From Candidatus Avispirillum faecium (GTDB taxonomy: Bacteria > Bacillota > Clostridia > Oscillospirales > CAG-272), in assembly GCA_904396155.1 (NCBI GenBank), contig CAJFOI010000047.1:1-41390 (forward strand): a DNA stretch of 41,390 nt, read 5' to 3'. This document shows, piece by piece, positions 1 through 8,113 of this stretch. The first letter of the stretch is position 1, and each line of letters begins with the position of its first letter. The notes under the pieces were generated by a model. It was not told the DNA's origin, searched no databases, and was given only the letters and a program-made list of their open reading frames with translations. The position numbers and the translations under genes were made by a program.

Positions 1-118
1 CGACTGAGGGATTGTCTCTTCTAAGTTATTAACAACCCCTCCGTCAGCTTCGCTGACACCTCCCCTTCACGAGGAAGGGGAGGCTTTTACGCCCTTGCCG
101 TGACGGAGGGGTGGCATG
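1..118. repeat. Intergenic repeat block R1 (two-hairpin elements)
   Basis: The left edge (2-17) is the tail of a type-2 element (GACTGAGGGATTGT). A complete short type-1 element follows at 32-88: ACAACCCCTCCG, variable stem GTCAGC-ttc-GCTGAC (43-57), then a CCTCCCCTT/AAGGGGAGG hairpin and GCTTTT. A degenerate inverted fragment (GTGACGGAGGGG) sits near 103-114. The block abuts the 3' end of proB. Confidence 0.85.
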
Positions 119-125
119 TATCCCC

Positions 126-917
126 TCATTTCGCAGCCGCAAAATACGTTCCGATCTTTTTTCCGTCGATGATGCTGTACAAAACAGACGGGTCCTTCCC
201 GCTGAGGAGCAGCATGGGAATCCCCGCCGCGCCGGCGATTTCCGCCGCCTGGAGCTTTGTCTCCATCCCGCCAGTCCCCAGCGCACTTCCGGCGCCGCCA
301 GCCGCCCGGCGGATCTCGTCGGTGATTTCATCCACTCGGGAGATGAGTTTTGCCCCCGGATTTTTTCTGGGGTCGCTGTCGTACATGCCGTCTACATCGG
401 AGAGATTTACCAGCAGATCTGACTCGCACACAATCGCCACATAAGCGGCCAGAGTGTCGTTGCCCTTGAATTGCAGTCCCTCGCTGCTGATGGAGTCGTT
501 TTCGTTGACAATGGGTACGCAACCAAGCTCCAGCAGCCGGGTAAAGGTATTTTTAATCAGCCGCAGCCGATTCTTGTCATCCACTACATCCCGCGTCATA
601 AGGATCTGCCCTACCGGATATCCGTATATGGCAAACAGCCGCTCGTACATGCGCATGAGCTCTGTCTGCCCCACCGCCGCCAGCGCCTGCTTTTCCTCCA
701 GGGGACGGGGGCAGATCTCCATCCCCAGCTTCGCCGTCCCCGCCGTCACCGCGCCGGAGGACACCAGCACCACTTCCCTGCCGGAATTCTTGATGTCCGA
801 GAGGGTCCGCACCAGCGTCTCCATGCGCCGGATATTGAGCCGGCCCGTTTTTGCGTGGGTCAGGGTGGAGGATCCGATCTTCACCGTGATCCGGCGGCAT
901 TTTTGCACATTGTCCAT
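126..917 (-). CDS. proB: Glutamate 5-kinase (short form, no PUA domain)
   Basis: Phosphorylates L-glutamate to glutamyl-5-phosphate, the first step of proline synthesis, in the cytoplasm. The 263 residues form one amino-acid kinase domain: the N-terminal VKIGSSTLT phosphate loop (about 12-20), VSSGAVTAG (about 53-61), NENDSIS (about 138) and GTGGMETKLQAA near 213 are typical of ProB. The C-terminal PUA domain of the roughly 367-residue E. coli enzyme is absent, as in a number of Firmicutes. It is transcribed leftward, divergent from zapA, with two candidate promoters in the gap. proA is not visible and would have to lie outside the window, since block R1 follows the stop codon. Without the PUA domain, proline feedback may differ (inference). 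Confidence 0.95.
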   Translation of the reverse strand: MDNVQKCRRITVKIGSSTLTHAKTGRLNIRRMETLVRTLSDIKNSGREVVLVSSGAVTAGTAKLGMEICPRPLEEKQALAAVGQTELMRMYERLFAIYGYPVGQILMTRDVVDDKNRLRLIKNTFTRLLELGCVPIVNENDSISSEGLQFKGNDTLAAYVAIVCESDLLVNLSDVDGMYDSDPRKNPGAKLISRVDEITDEIRRAAGGAGSALGTGGMETKLQAAEIAGAAGIPMLLLSGKDPSVLYSIIDGKKIGTYFAAAK

Positions 918-984
918 AGACTTATAAAAATCTTCCTTTTTGAAAAAAATTTACGAAATCGTATTCAATTTTTCTCTATAATAT

Positions 985-1013
985 ATTATAATGGTATGAA
1001 TACATAGTTCCAA
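985..1013 (-). promoter_or_regulatory. Candidate proB promoter (proximal)
   Basis: On the minus strand TTGGAA (1008-1013) and TATAAT (985-990) are separated by 17 bp. Transcription would start near 978, about 60 bases before the proB start. Confidence 0.55.
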
Positions 1014-1050
1014 AGTATTCCGGGGCGTCCGGCGTCCCGCGATCATGTTT

Positions 1051-1078
1051 ATTATAGCATGGTTTGCTGAAATTTCAA
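1051..1078 (-). promoter_or_regulatory. Candidate proB promoter (distal, extended -10)
   Basis: On the minus strand TTGAAA (1073-1078), a 16-bp spacer and TATAAT (1051-1056) preceded by TGC. It would give a leader of about 125 bases. The TGC-TATAAT form resembles the TGC-TATACT boxes upstream of dnaA and rbfA. Confidence 0.5.
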
Positions 1079-1114
1079 GAAAATCCGGTAAAAAATTAAA
1101 GGACGGGCAGTTTT

Positions 1115-1621
1115 ATGGACAAGAAAAAATACGACGTCTCCATCGCAGATGTGGAAATGGCGATCCTCTCCGACGAGCGGGAGGACTTTGTAATGCGTCT
1201 GGTGGGCGATTTGGACCAGAAGATCCGTCAGATCACCCTCTCCAACAAACGCTGCTCCAAGCTGGACGCGGCGATTCTGGTGGCGCTGGATACCAGCGGC
1301 GAAAAACTGAAGGCGGACAAGCGCATCCGCAACCTGGAGGCCCAGATCGGGCTTTACGACGCGAATCTGCGGCGGCTGCGTGAGGAAAATACAAAACTGA
1401 AGGAAGCTATGCTCCAGGGAAATGCCGCAGCACAAGAAGACCCGGAAGAAAAGGCGGAAGAAACGCAGGAAGTGTCCGACGCACAGCAACTGGACATGAC
1501 CCAAACGGATGCTGCCGCAGAAGAAGAAAAGGAAGAGACAAAAGAAAAGGCCCCCGCAACCAGCAGAGGGGACAAGCTGCGCCAGATCGAAAGCCTGCTG
1601 CGGGGCAAAAGCAACGGCTAA
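1115..1621 (+). CDS. zapA: Cell division protein ZapA-like
   Basis: A cytoplasmic FtsZ-associated protein that promotes Z-ring bundling (family knowledge). The 168 residues start with a ZapA-type region (about 1-95): a short beta segment, then YDVSIADVEMAI and a long helix with coiled-coil character (about 70-100). The tail (about 105-150) is rich in Glu and Ala and probably disordered; it makes the protein longer than the usual 80-110 residues. An AAAGGA site precedes the ATG. The stop codon directly abuts the start of the U32 peptidase gene, so the two are probably co-transcribed and translationally coupled, an arrangement common in Clostridia. Confidence 0.85.
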   Translation: MDKKKYDVSIADVEMAILSDEREDFVMRLVGDLDQKIRQITLSNKRCSKLDAAILVALDTSGEKLKADKRIRNLEAQIGLYDANLRRLREENTKLKEAMLQGNAAAQEDPEEKAEETQEVSDAQQLDMTQTDAAAEEEKEETKEKAPATSRGDKLRQIESLLRGKSNG

Positions 1622-3610
1622 ATGGACAAAGCCATTCCTGAGCTGCTGGCGCCCGCCGGGAGCATGACCGCCCTGGAAGCCGCCATCGACGGAGGCGCCG
1701 ACGCGGTTTATTTCGGAGCGGACGCCTTCAACGCCAGAATGCGGGCCGACAATTTTCGAGAGGGGGAACCGGAAGCGGCGCTGGCATTGTGCCGTGCTTT
1801 TGGAGTGCGGGCTTACATCACCCTGAATACCCGACTTTTCGACCGGCAACTGCCGGAGGCAGTGAAGCTGGCCTGCCGGCTTTGGGACGCCGGCGCAGAC
1901 GCCTTTATCGTGGCGGACGCAGGACTGGCGGCGGCGCTGCGGGAGCAGATCCCCGATGTCGTGCTTCACGCCAGCACCCAAATGTCCTGCCACACAGAAT
2001 ACGACGGGGCAGCGCTAAAAGCGGCGGGCTTTTCCCGAATGGTCTGTCCCAGAGAACTCTCGAAGGCTTCTCTCGCGCGGTTGTGCAGCCTCTCTCCCCT
2101 TCCCATCGAGATGTTTGTCCACGGGGCGCATTGTGTGTCCTTCTCCGGGCAATGCCTCATGAGCGCGGTACTGGGCGGCAGAAGCGGCAACCAGGGCTCC
2201 TGTGCCCAGCCCTGCCGGCTGCCCTACACCCTGCGGGGGAAAAAGGGGCATCCTCTGAGCCTGCGGGACTTGTGTCTCGCGGCGCACATTCCGGAAATTC
2301 TGGATACCGGCGTGGCCAGCCTGAAGATTGAAGGGCGGCAGAAATCTCCGGAATATGTCTACACCGCAGTGTCCATCTACCGAAAGCTGCTGGACGGGCG
2401 GCGAGCCGCCTGCCCGGAGGAGATGGAGGCGCTGCGGGCGGCCTTCAGCCGCAGCGGATTTACCGACGGGTATTTTACCGGCAGTTATCAAAATATGCTG
2501 GGGATACGCACCCTGGAAGAGTTCCATCGGGAGCGGCCGGCGGCCTACGGCGGCCTCTCCCGGCGTGTGCCGCTGGACATTTCCCTGACGGTTCATACGG
2601 GCGCACACGCGGTCCTGACGGCCGCCTCTCCAAAGAAAACCGTCACGGTGTGCGGGGACGAGGTCCTTGCGGAAGGAGAAATCCCTCCGCCCGACGAGAC
2701 AGCGGCCCGCAAAAATGCAGGGCGGCTGGGTGGCACACCTTTTTTCCTGGGCGCGTTTCATTACAAATCAGACCAAAAAGCCTTCTTCACCTTGTCCATG
2801 CTGAACCGGCTGCGCCGGAAGGCAACAGACGCGCTGCTGGCCCCGCCGGCGCGGGATCGGGCAAGGGTCGTGCAAAACGCAGGCATCCCTTCTCGTGGAA
2901 ACGAGATGCCGCTATACACCGCATCGTTTCTGTCTCCCAAACAGGTGACACCCCTGGCGCAAAGATTTTTCAGTGAAATTTATTTGCCCCACACCGCCCC
3001 TCTGGCGGGCTTCGGGACAGAACTTCCCCCCGTCCTTCTCGGAGAAGATTTTGAAAAGATATGGCAGGCGGCAGAGGGGGCGCCCTATGTACTGGTGCAT
3101 ACGCCGGGGCAGCTTTTGGAAGCGGTACGGCGAAAAATTCCTGTACGGGCATCGATTCGGTTTAACGTATATAACAGCCGCACAGCGGCGGTACTTGCGG
3201 CGGCAGGCGCCGTGGGAGTCGATCTCTCGCCGGAGCTGTCCCTGCCCCAGATGCGGGATCTGCAAAGTCCCGTATCCAAGGGGGCAGTCGTGTACGGCAG
3301 GCTCCCTCTGATGTACACCGTGCGCTGTGCCCTGTCCGACGGGGGCAGGAACTGCGGCGACTGCGGAGGGTGGCTTACAGACAGAAAAGGGGCGGCCTTT
3401 CCGGTGACGGGAGGGGACGGCTGCGGGAACGTGATCTGGAACAGCGTGCCCATTTACATGGCGGACCGGCTGGACGCGGTGCGTGCCGCGGGAATTGTCC
3501 GGATGCATTTTCTATTCACTACAGAAAGCGGCGGCGAATGTGATCGGATTATCCGCGCATATGAGGCGGGCATCGCACCCGTGGGGCAGATTCTCCGAAT
3601 GAAGAAGTAG
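1622..3610 (+). CDS. U32 family peptidase-like protein (probable tRNA hydroxylation factor)
   Basis: A 662-residue member of peptidase family U32. The family signature is clear near residues 160-180: EMFVHGAHCVSFSGQCLMS, followed by a second Cys pair (GSCAQPCRLPY). These Cys residues fit the iron-sulfur or metal site proposed for the TrhP/YegQ subgroup, which acts in 5-hydroxyuridine formation at tRNA position 34. The N-terminal half is the TIM-barrel-like U32 core (LLAPAGSMTALEAAIDGGAD at 8-27). The C-terminal half resembles the DUF3656 extension of long Firmicutes members, with another Cys cluster (CGDCGG) near residue 580. The start codon follows the zapA stop with no gap. The exact activity (protease or tRNA modification) is inference. 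Confidence 0.85.
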   Translation: MDKAIPELLAPAGSMTALEAAIDGGADAVYFGADAFNARMRADNFREGEPEAALALCRAFGVRAYITLNTRLFDRQLPEAVKLACRLWDAGADAFIVADAGLAAALREQIPDVVLHASTQMSCHTEYDGAALKAAGFSRMVCPRELSKASLARLCSLSPLPIEMFVHGAHCVSFSGQCLMSAVLGGRSGNQGSCAQPCRLPYTLRGKKGHPLSLRDLCLAAHIPEILDTGVASLKIEGRQKSPEYVYTAVSIYRKLLDGRRAACPEEMEALRAAFSRSGFTDGYFTGSYQNMLGIRTLEEFHRERPAAYGGLSRRVPLDISLTVHTGAHAVLTAASPKKTVTVCGDEVLAEGEIPPPDETAARKNAGRLGGTPFFLGAFHYKSDQKAFFTLSMLNRLRRKATDALLAPPARDRARVVQNAGIPSRGNEMPLYTASFLSPKQVTPLAQRFFSEIYLPHTAPLAGFGTELPPVLLGEDFEKIWQAAEGAPYVLVHTPGQLLEAVRRKIPVRASIRFNVYNSRTAAVLAAAGAVGVDLSPELSLPQMRDLQSPVSKGAVVYGRLPLMYTVRCALSDGGRNCGDCGGWLTDRKGAAFPVTGGDGCGNVIWNSVPIYMADRLDAVRAAGIVRMHFLFTTESGGECDRIIRAYEAGIAPVGQILRMKK

Positions 3611-3611
3611 G

Positions 3612-3848
3612 TACAACCCCTCCGTCGACTACGTCGACACCTCCCCTTACACAGGGGAGGCTTAAAGATAAAATAATGTCGACATGGCCGCGCAACACTT
3701 TTTATAAAAAGCCTCCCCTGTGGGGGCTGCGCAGCAGACCCGGGAGTGGCGGCAGCGAAATTTACCACTAAACGAAGCCTCCCCTGTGGGGGGCTGCGGA
3801 GCAGACCCGGGGGTGGTGGCAGCAAAGCTGACGGAGGGGTTATCACAA
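3612..3848. repeat. Intergenic repeat block R2
   Basis: A type-1 short element on plus (about 3613-3662) with variable stem GTCGAC-tac-GTCGAC (3624-3638). Two inverted type-1 long elements follow, near 3709-3770 (truncated at its CGGAGGGG end) and 3775-3841, the latter with stem CAGC/GCTG. The long forms carry the inner hairpin GGGTCTGC/GCAG-CCC. The block separates the U32 gene from dut; no promoter was recognised inside it. Confidence 0.85.
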
Positions 3849-3887
3849 ACTCTCACATAAATTTCAAAAAAATGAGGTTTTCAGCCA

Positions 3888-4334
3888 ATGGAGGAAAAAA
3901 ACTTACATCTTCGGGTAAAATACTTACAGCCGAATATGGAGCCGCTGTGTTATGTGGCCGGCAAATCAGACTGGATCGATCTGCGCATCGCCCAGACGGT
4001 GTCCATGAAGGCGGGAGAGTTTCGTCTCCTTCCCCTGGGGGTGGCGATTGCCCTGCCCCGGGGATATGAAGCCCACATTGTGCCCCGTTCCTCCACCTTC
4101 AAAAATTTCGGAATTATACAAACCAATCATATGGGTGTCGTAGACGAATCCTACTGCGGCGACGGCGACCAATGGTACATGCCGGCATACGCTCTGCGGG
4201 ACACGGTAATTGAGGCGGGCAGCCGGATCTGCCAGTTCCGGATCATGCGGCATCAGCCCTCCCTTATCTTTGAGGCAGTAGACAGTCTGGGTTGGCCGGA
4301 CCGAGGTGGAATCGGCTCTACAGGTACGAAGTAG
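3888..4334 (+). CDS. dut: dUTP diphosphatase (dUTPase)
   Basis: Hydrolyses dUTP to dUMP and diphosphate, keeping uracil out of DNA and feeding dTMP synthesis. The 148 residues contain the trimeric dUTPase motifs in order: PRSST (motif 2, about 66), GVVDESYCGD with the catalytic Asp (motif 3, about 83-92), GSRICQF (motif 4, about 111) and the C-terminal P-loop-like RGGIGSTG (motif 5). The motif-3 GVVD and the C-terminal arm favour dUTPase over dCTP deaminase. The ATG has a GGAGG-like purine stretch upstream within the AT-rich stretch after R2. It is flanked on both sides by repeat blocks, so it looks like a single-gene transcription unit. Confidence 0.9.
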   Translation: MEEKNLHLRVKYLQPNMEPLCYVAGKSDWIDLRIAQTVSMKAGEFRLLPLGVAIALPRGYEAHIVPRSSTFKNFGIIQTNHMGVVDESYCGDGDQWYMPAYALRDTVIEAGSRICQFRIMRHQPSLIFEAVDSLGWPDRGGIGSTGTK

Positions 4335-4344
4335 AAAGGACCTT

Positions 4345-4748
4345 AAAAAAAGGCTCCCCAGTAGCGCAGCCATGACGGAAGGGTTGTAAAAAGGACAATC
4401 CCCCGCCGACTGTCGTCGGCTGCCCCTTAGCGCCTCTGCAAGAGACGCCCACATGGGGGCCTCTATCCTTCAGCCTCCCCTGTGCGGGGGCTGCGCAGCA
4501 GACCCGGGGGTAGTGGCAGCGTAGCTGACGGGGGGTTGTCAATAGCAAAAGTGAGACAATCCCTCAGTCTTCGCATACGCGAAGCCAGCTCCCTTTACAC
4601 AAGGGAGCCTAAGGTGGGCTAAAGCCTCCCCTGTGTGGGGGCTGCGCAGGAGATGCCGGGGTGGTGGCACGGCGCAATTACCACTAAACGAAGCCTCCCC
4701 TTTTTTATAAAGGGGAGGTGGCAGCGAAGCTGACGGAGGGGTTGTAAA
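4345..4748. repeat. Intergenic repeat block R3
   Basis: About six elements fill the gap between dut and maf. Recognisable parts: a deleted type-1 remnant (4352-4388); a type-2 long element on plus with stem GCCGAC-tgtc-GTCGGC (4405-4420) and an inner hairpin with CTCT/AGAG arms; an inverted type-1 long element (about 4469-4540); a type-2 short element with stem CTTCGC-atac-GCGAAG (4569-4584); a truncated type-1 long element (about 4620-4680); and an inverted type-1 short element (about 4691-4745) ending in CGGAGGGGTTGT just before maf. Confidence 0.85.
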
Positions 4749-4752
4749 CACT

Positions 4753-5346
4753 ATGGAGAAAAAACTCATTCTGGCCTCGGCGTCCCCCCGGCGGCGGGAG
4801 ATCCTGGCCATGGCGGGATATCGGTTTGACATACTGTCCCCAAACGTAGAAGAAAATCTATCGGGGCTCTCCCCGAAGGCGCTGGTGCAGGAGCTGTCCC
4901 GGCGCAAGGCGGCGGCTGCCGCTGCCCTGGCCGATCCGAGGGCTGTAATCCTGGCCGCGGACACCGTCGTCTGTCTGGAGAAAGAGATTTTGGGCAAGCC
5001 TGCAGACCGCGGGGCTGCGGCGGCGATGCTTTCCCGGCTGTCCGGCAGGACCCACGCCGTCTACACGGGGTTTACCCTGCGAGGTGCAGACCGGGCCGTC
5101 ACACAGGTTGCATCGGCGCAGGTAACCATGCGGGAGATTGCAAAAGAAGAGATCGACGCATATGTGGCCACCGGCTCTCCCCTGGACAAGGCCGGCGCGT
5201 ACGGCATCCAGGAGGCGGCAGGAATGTTTGTGCGGGAAATCCAGGGGGATTTCTACTGTATCATGGGCCTGCCCCTGTGTCCCGTGTCGGTCATCCTGCG
5301 GGACGTCTTCGGGATTACGCCCCATTTTCACCAAAACAGCAGGTGA
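4753..5346 (+). CDS. maf: Maf family nucleoside triphosphate pyrophosphatase
   Basis: A house-cleaning enzyme that hydrolyses dTTP/UTP or modified nucleotides to monophosphates; in Firmicutes it is linked to septum control. The 197 residues have the Maf signature LILASASPRRREIL at 5-18, AADTVV with the catalytic Asp near 75, GKPAD, SGRTHAVYTG and the GSPLDKAGAYGIQ loop near 140. The order and spacing fit the dTTP/UTP-specific subgroup (YhdE type), although the loop reads SPLDK where EPxDK is more usual. maf next to mreBCD is a widely conserved Firmicutes order, which supports co-transcription with mreB 60 bases downstream. Confidence 0.92.
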   Translation: MEKKLILASASPRRREILAMAGYRFDILSPNVEENLSGLSPKALVQELSRRKAAAAAALADPRAVILAADTVVCLEKEILGKPADRGAAAAMLSRLSGRTHAVYTGFTLRGADRAVTQVASAQVTMREIAKEEIDAYVATGSPLDKAGAYGIQEAAGMFVREIQGDFYCIMGLPLCPVSVILRDVFGITPHFHQNSR

Positions 5347-5406
5347 AGGCGGAGATCTTCTCCCCTTCCCATTTCCATCCATTTGAGAAAGGGCATCGTT
5401 TCTATC

Positions 5407-6423
5407 ATGAGTAAAAATATCGGAATCGACCTGGGAACCGCCAACACCATCGTTTATGTGCGGGGCAAGGGCATCGTTTTGCGCGAGCCCTCCGTCGTTG
5501 CGGTAGAACAGAGAAGCAAAAAAGTTGTGGCTGTAGGGAATGCGGCGAAGCTGATGCTGGGAAAGACTCCCGGCTCCATTGTCGCCATGCGGCCCATGAA
5601 AGACGGGGTAATTGCGGAATTTGATTTCACCACCGCCATGCTCCGGGATTTCTTCAAGCGCACCGCAGGCAGCACGGTGTTCAGCCACCCCCGGGTGATC
5701 GTGTGCATCCCCTACGGGGTGACGGAAGTGGAGCGTCGGGCTGTAGAGGATGTGACCCTGGAGGCGGGTGCCCAAAGCGTGGCTCTCATCGAGGAGCCCA
5801 TCGCCGCCGCCATCGGCAGTGGTCTGCGGGTGGAAGACGCCCGGGGGAGCATGATCGTGGACATCGGCGGCGGCACCACGGAAGTAGCCGTCACCAGTCT
5901 GGGCGGCATCGTGCTCTCCACCTCCCTGCGCATCGCAGGGGACGAGCTGGACGAGGCGATCGTAAACTATATCAAAAAGCGGTACAACATTCTCATCGGC
6001 GAAGTCACCGCGGAAATGCTGAAGAAAAAAATCGGCAGCGTCCACCCGGGCGTGGACCGGGGGACGATGGAGATCCGGGGGCGCAATCTGCTCAACGGAC
6101 TGCCCGCCATCATTACCGTAAGCTCGGCGGACATCCGGGAAGCCATGCATGAACAGGTATTCCACATTGTGGAGGCCATTCGCACCACCTTGGAAAACAC
6201 GCCGCCGGAGCTCTCCAGCGACATATACGACAACGGCATCACACTGGCGGGCGGCGGCGCGCTTCTGGGGGGACTGGACGCGCTCATCACCCACGTCACG
6301 GGCATTCGGGCCACCATCGCCAAAGCGCCGCTGGATGCGGTGGCCGTGGGAATCGGCCATGTGATCGAAAGCATGGGAGACGCAAACGATATTGTACAGT
6401 TCCGGGGCAGAAGTTCCCGGTAA
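5407..6423 (+). CDS. mreB: Rod shape-determining protein MreB
   Basis: An actin-like ATPase that forms membrane-associated filaments guiding lateral wall synthesis. The 338 residues begin MSKNIGIDLGTANT with the phosphate-1 motif. DIGGGTTEVAV (phosphate 2) lies near 155-165 and LAGGGALLGGLD (adenosine motif) near 280. The ATG at 5407 is chosen over an in-frame TTG at 5383, because that upstream codon would make the purine-rich GAGAAAGGG site (5385-5393) coding. It is first in mreB-mreC-mreD-PBP2, directly after maf, and is full length for the family. Confidence 0.95.
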   Translation: MSKNIGIDLGTANTIVYVRGKGIVLREPSVVAVEQRSKKVVAVGNAAKLMLGKTPGSIVAMRPMKDGVIAEFDFTTAMLRDFFKRTAGSTVFSHPRVIVCIPYGVTEVERRAVEDVTLEAGAQSVALIEEPIAAAIGSGLRVEDARGSMIVDIGGGTTEVAVTSLGGIVLSTSLRIAGDELDEAIVNYIKKRYNILIGEVTAEMLKKKIGSVHPGVDRGTMEIRGRNLLNGLPAIITVSSADIREAMHEQVFHIVEAIRTTLENTPPELSSDIYDNGITLAGGGALLGGLDALITHVTGIRATIAKAPLDAVAVGIGHVIESMGDANDIVQFRGRSSR

Positions 6424-6455
6424 AGCAAAGAATTTTTTCGTAGGGAGGGACGTGT

Positions 6456-7295
6456 GTGCGCAGATTTCTGGGATCGAAATTCTTTATTGTCGTGGTGCTG
6501 ATCGCAATTGTGCTCACCGTCGTTCCCACGGTGCTCAGCGCCATGGGACTGCGTTCCGTTGTAAAGGACGCCGCGCTGTCCCTGCTCTCCCCTATCCAGC
6601 ATCTGTGCACCTACGCCACCGATGCGGTGGAGGGATTTACCTCCTATTTTACGGAATTTGACCGGGTGGTGGAGGAAAACAATGCGCTGCGGGAAAAAAT
6701 TCTGGAGCTGGAAAACCAAATCGACTCCGCCCTGGAGACGGAGCAGATGAACGAATGGCTCTACGACTACCTGGAGCTCAAGCGGGAGCACGCGGACTTT
6801 CAGCTTGAAAGCGCCAACGTGACAGGCCGGGAAAGCGGAAATTACATGACCGTGTTCACCCTGGACAAGGGAACTGCCCACGGGGTGGAAAAAAACATGC
6901 CCATCATCAGCAAAAATGCAATTGTAGGATACATTACGGAGGCGGGCAGCAACTGGTCGAAAGCCGTAACCATTCTGGAATCCGGCCAGGCCATCGGCGC
7001 TTACGTGGAGCGCAGCGGGGCGGTAGGCGTTGTGGAAGGAGATTTCTCCCTGGCGTCCCAGGGTCTTTGCAAGCTGTCCTATCTGGGCGCGGACGCAGAC
7101 GTGGAGGTAGGGGATCGAATCCTCTCCAGCGGATACGGCAGCGTCTACCCCCGCTCCCTGGTCATCGGCCACGTGACGGAAATCGAAAAGGATCCATACA
7201 GTCAGTCCATTACCGTGTACATCCAGCCGGCGGCGTCCTTGTCCGACGAAGACCGGTTTATGATCATTACAGAATATGACACCTACACAGAATAG
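6456..7295 (+). CDS. mreC: Rod shape-determining protein MreC
   Basis: A bitopic membrane protein that links MreB/MreD to PBP2 outside the membrane. The 279 residues have one N-terminal transmembrane helix (about 6-28), a Leu/Glu-rich coiled coil (about 65-105) and the MreC beta domain with GRESGNYMTVFTLDKGTAHGV and GDRILSSGYGSVYPRSLVIG. It starts at GTG 6456, with AGGGAGG at 6442-6448 as ribosome binding site. Its last 20 bases overlap mreD, indicating translational coupling. Confidence 0.93.
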   Translation: MRRFLGSKFFIVVVLIAIVLTVVPTVLSAMGLRSVVKDAALSLLSPIQHLCTYATDAVEGFTSYFTEFDRVVEENNALREKILELENQIDSALETEQMNEWLYDYLELKREHADFQLESANVTGRESGNYMTVFTLDKGTAHGVEKNMPIISKNAIVGYITEAGSNWSKAVTILESGQAIGAYVERSGAVGVVEGDFSLASQGLCKLSYLGADADVEVGDRILSSGYGSVYPRSLVIGHVTEIEKDPYSQSITVYIQPAASLSDEDRFMIITEYDTYTE

Positions 7296-8064
7296 GGGCA
7301 GGAGACCGGACGGCCGCCCCCGGGGGAACGGACAAGGGACCCCCGGCGGGCAGACCGCCCCCGGGCGGCGTCCCCAGGCTACAAGGCCGCCTGCCTGGCA
7401 GTATCCCCAAAACGCCCGGCGCGACGATGCGCCCCGGCGGCGCAGGCCCCCCCGCAGTCCCTCTCTCACCTTCGGACAGGCGCTGGCGGCAGAGCTGAAG
7501 GACCTTTTTCACAGCCTCTGGTATTTTATTTATGAAAACTGGGAGCGCATCCTGAAAGGATTTCTATGCGGGGTGCTCCTCATCTTTTTCCTCCTGCTCC
7601 AGACCACATTTTTCGTCCGTTTTGCACCTTTCGGCGCCGTTCCGGATCTGCTTCTCTCCCTGACGGCGGCCATCGCCATATCGGAAGGAGAAAAGTGGGG
7701 GGCGGTATTCGGCCTCGTGGCGGCGTACCTCTCCCAGGCGCTGGGGGGTGCGGCGACAGGACCGGCACTCTTGCCCCTATTGTACATGCCTGCGGGATAT
7801 TTCTGCGGCATCTGTGCGAAATACTATCTCAGCGATTCCATCCCTGTGCGGATCCTCTATATCCTGTCCTGCGGGGCAGGCCGGGGCATCGTCACGGCGA
7901 TCTCTGCCGCGGCGATCCTAAACGCCACGGCAGGGGAAATATTTCTGGACATCGTGCTGCCGGAATTTTTCTCCACTGCGCTGCTGGCACCCCTTCTCTA
8001 CGTGCTGGTACATTTTGCCTTTAAGCCTTTCCACAAATCCAGAGCCCAGCGCACGGGAGAGTGA
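7276..8064 (+). CDS. mreD: Rod shape-determining protein MreD with basic N-terminal extension
   Basis: An integral membrane partner of MreC in the elongasome. The 262 residues comprise a Pro/Arg/Gly-rich, strongly basic N-terminal extension (about 1-65), an amphipathic stretch and then about six hydrophobic segments from residue 95 to 250, including GAVPDLLLSL and the GAVFGL segment typical of MreD. The usual MreD length is about 160-180 residues, so the extension is unusual. It lies largely in GC-rich sequence just after the mreC overlap. ATG 7276 overlaps mreC by 20 bases; a later start inside the extension (none obvious) cannot be excluded. MreD identity rests on topology plus operon position. 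Confidence 0.88.
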   Translation: MTPTQNRGRRPDGRPRGNGQGTPGGQTAPGRRPQATRPPAWQYPQNARRDDAPRRRRPPRSPSLTFGQALAAELKDLFHSLWYFIYENWERILKGFLCGVLLIFFLLLQTTFFVRFAPFGAVPDLLLSLTAAIAISEGEKWGAVFGLVAAYLSQALGGAATGPALLPLLYMPAGYFCGICAKYYLSDSIPVRILYILSCGAGRGIVTAISAAAILNATAGEIFLDIVLPEFFSTALLAPLLYVLVHFAFKPFHKSRAQRTGE

Positions 8065-8113
8065 TTGAAGGACGACCGGGAACATGTGAGATTTTCGAGA
8101 GGAGGTCTTCCCC

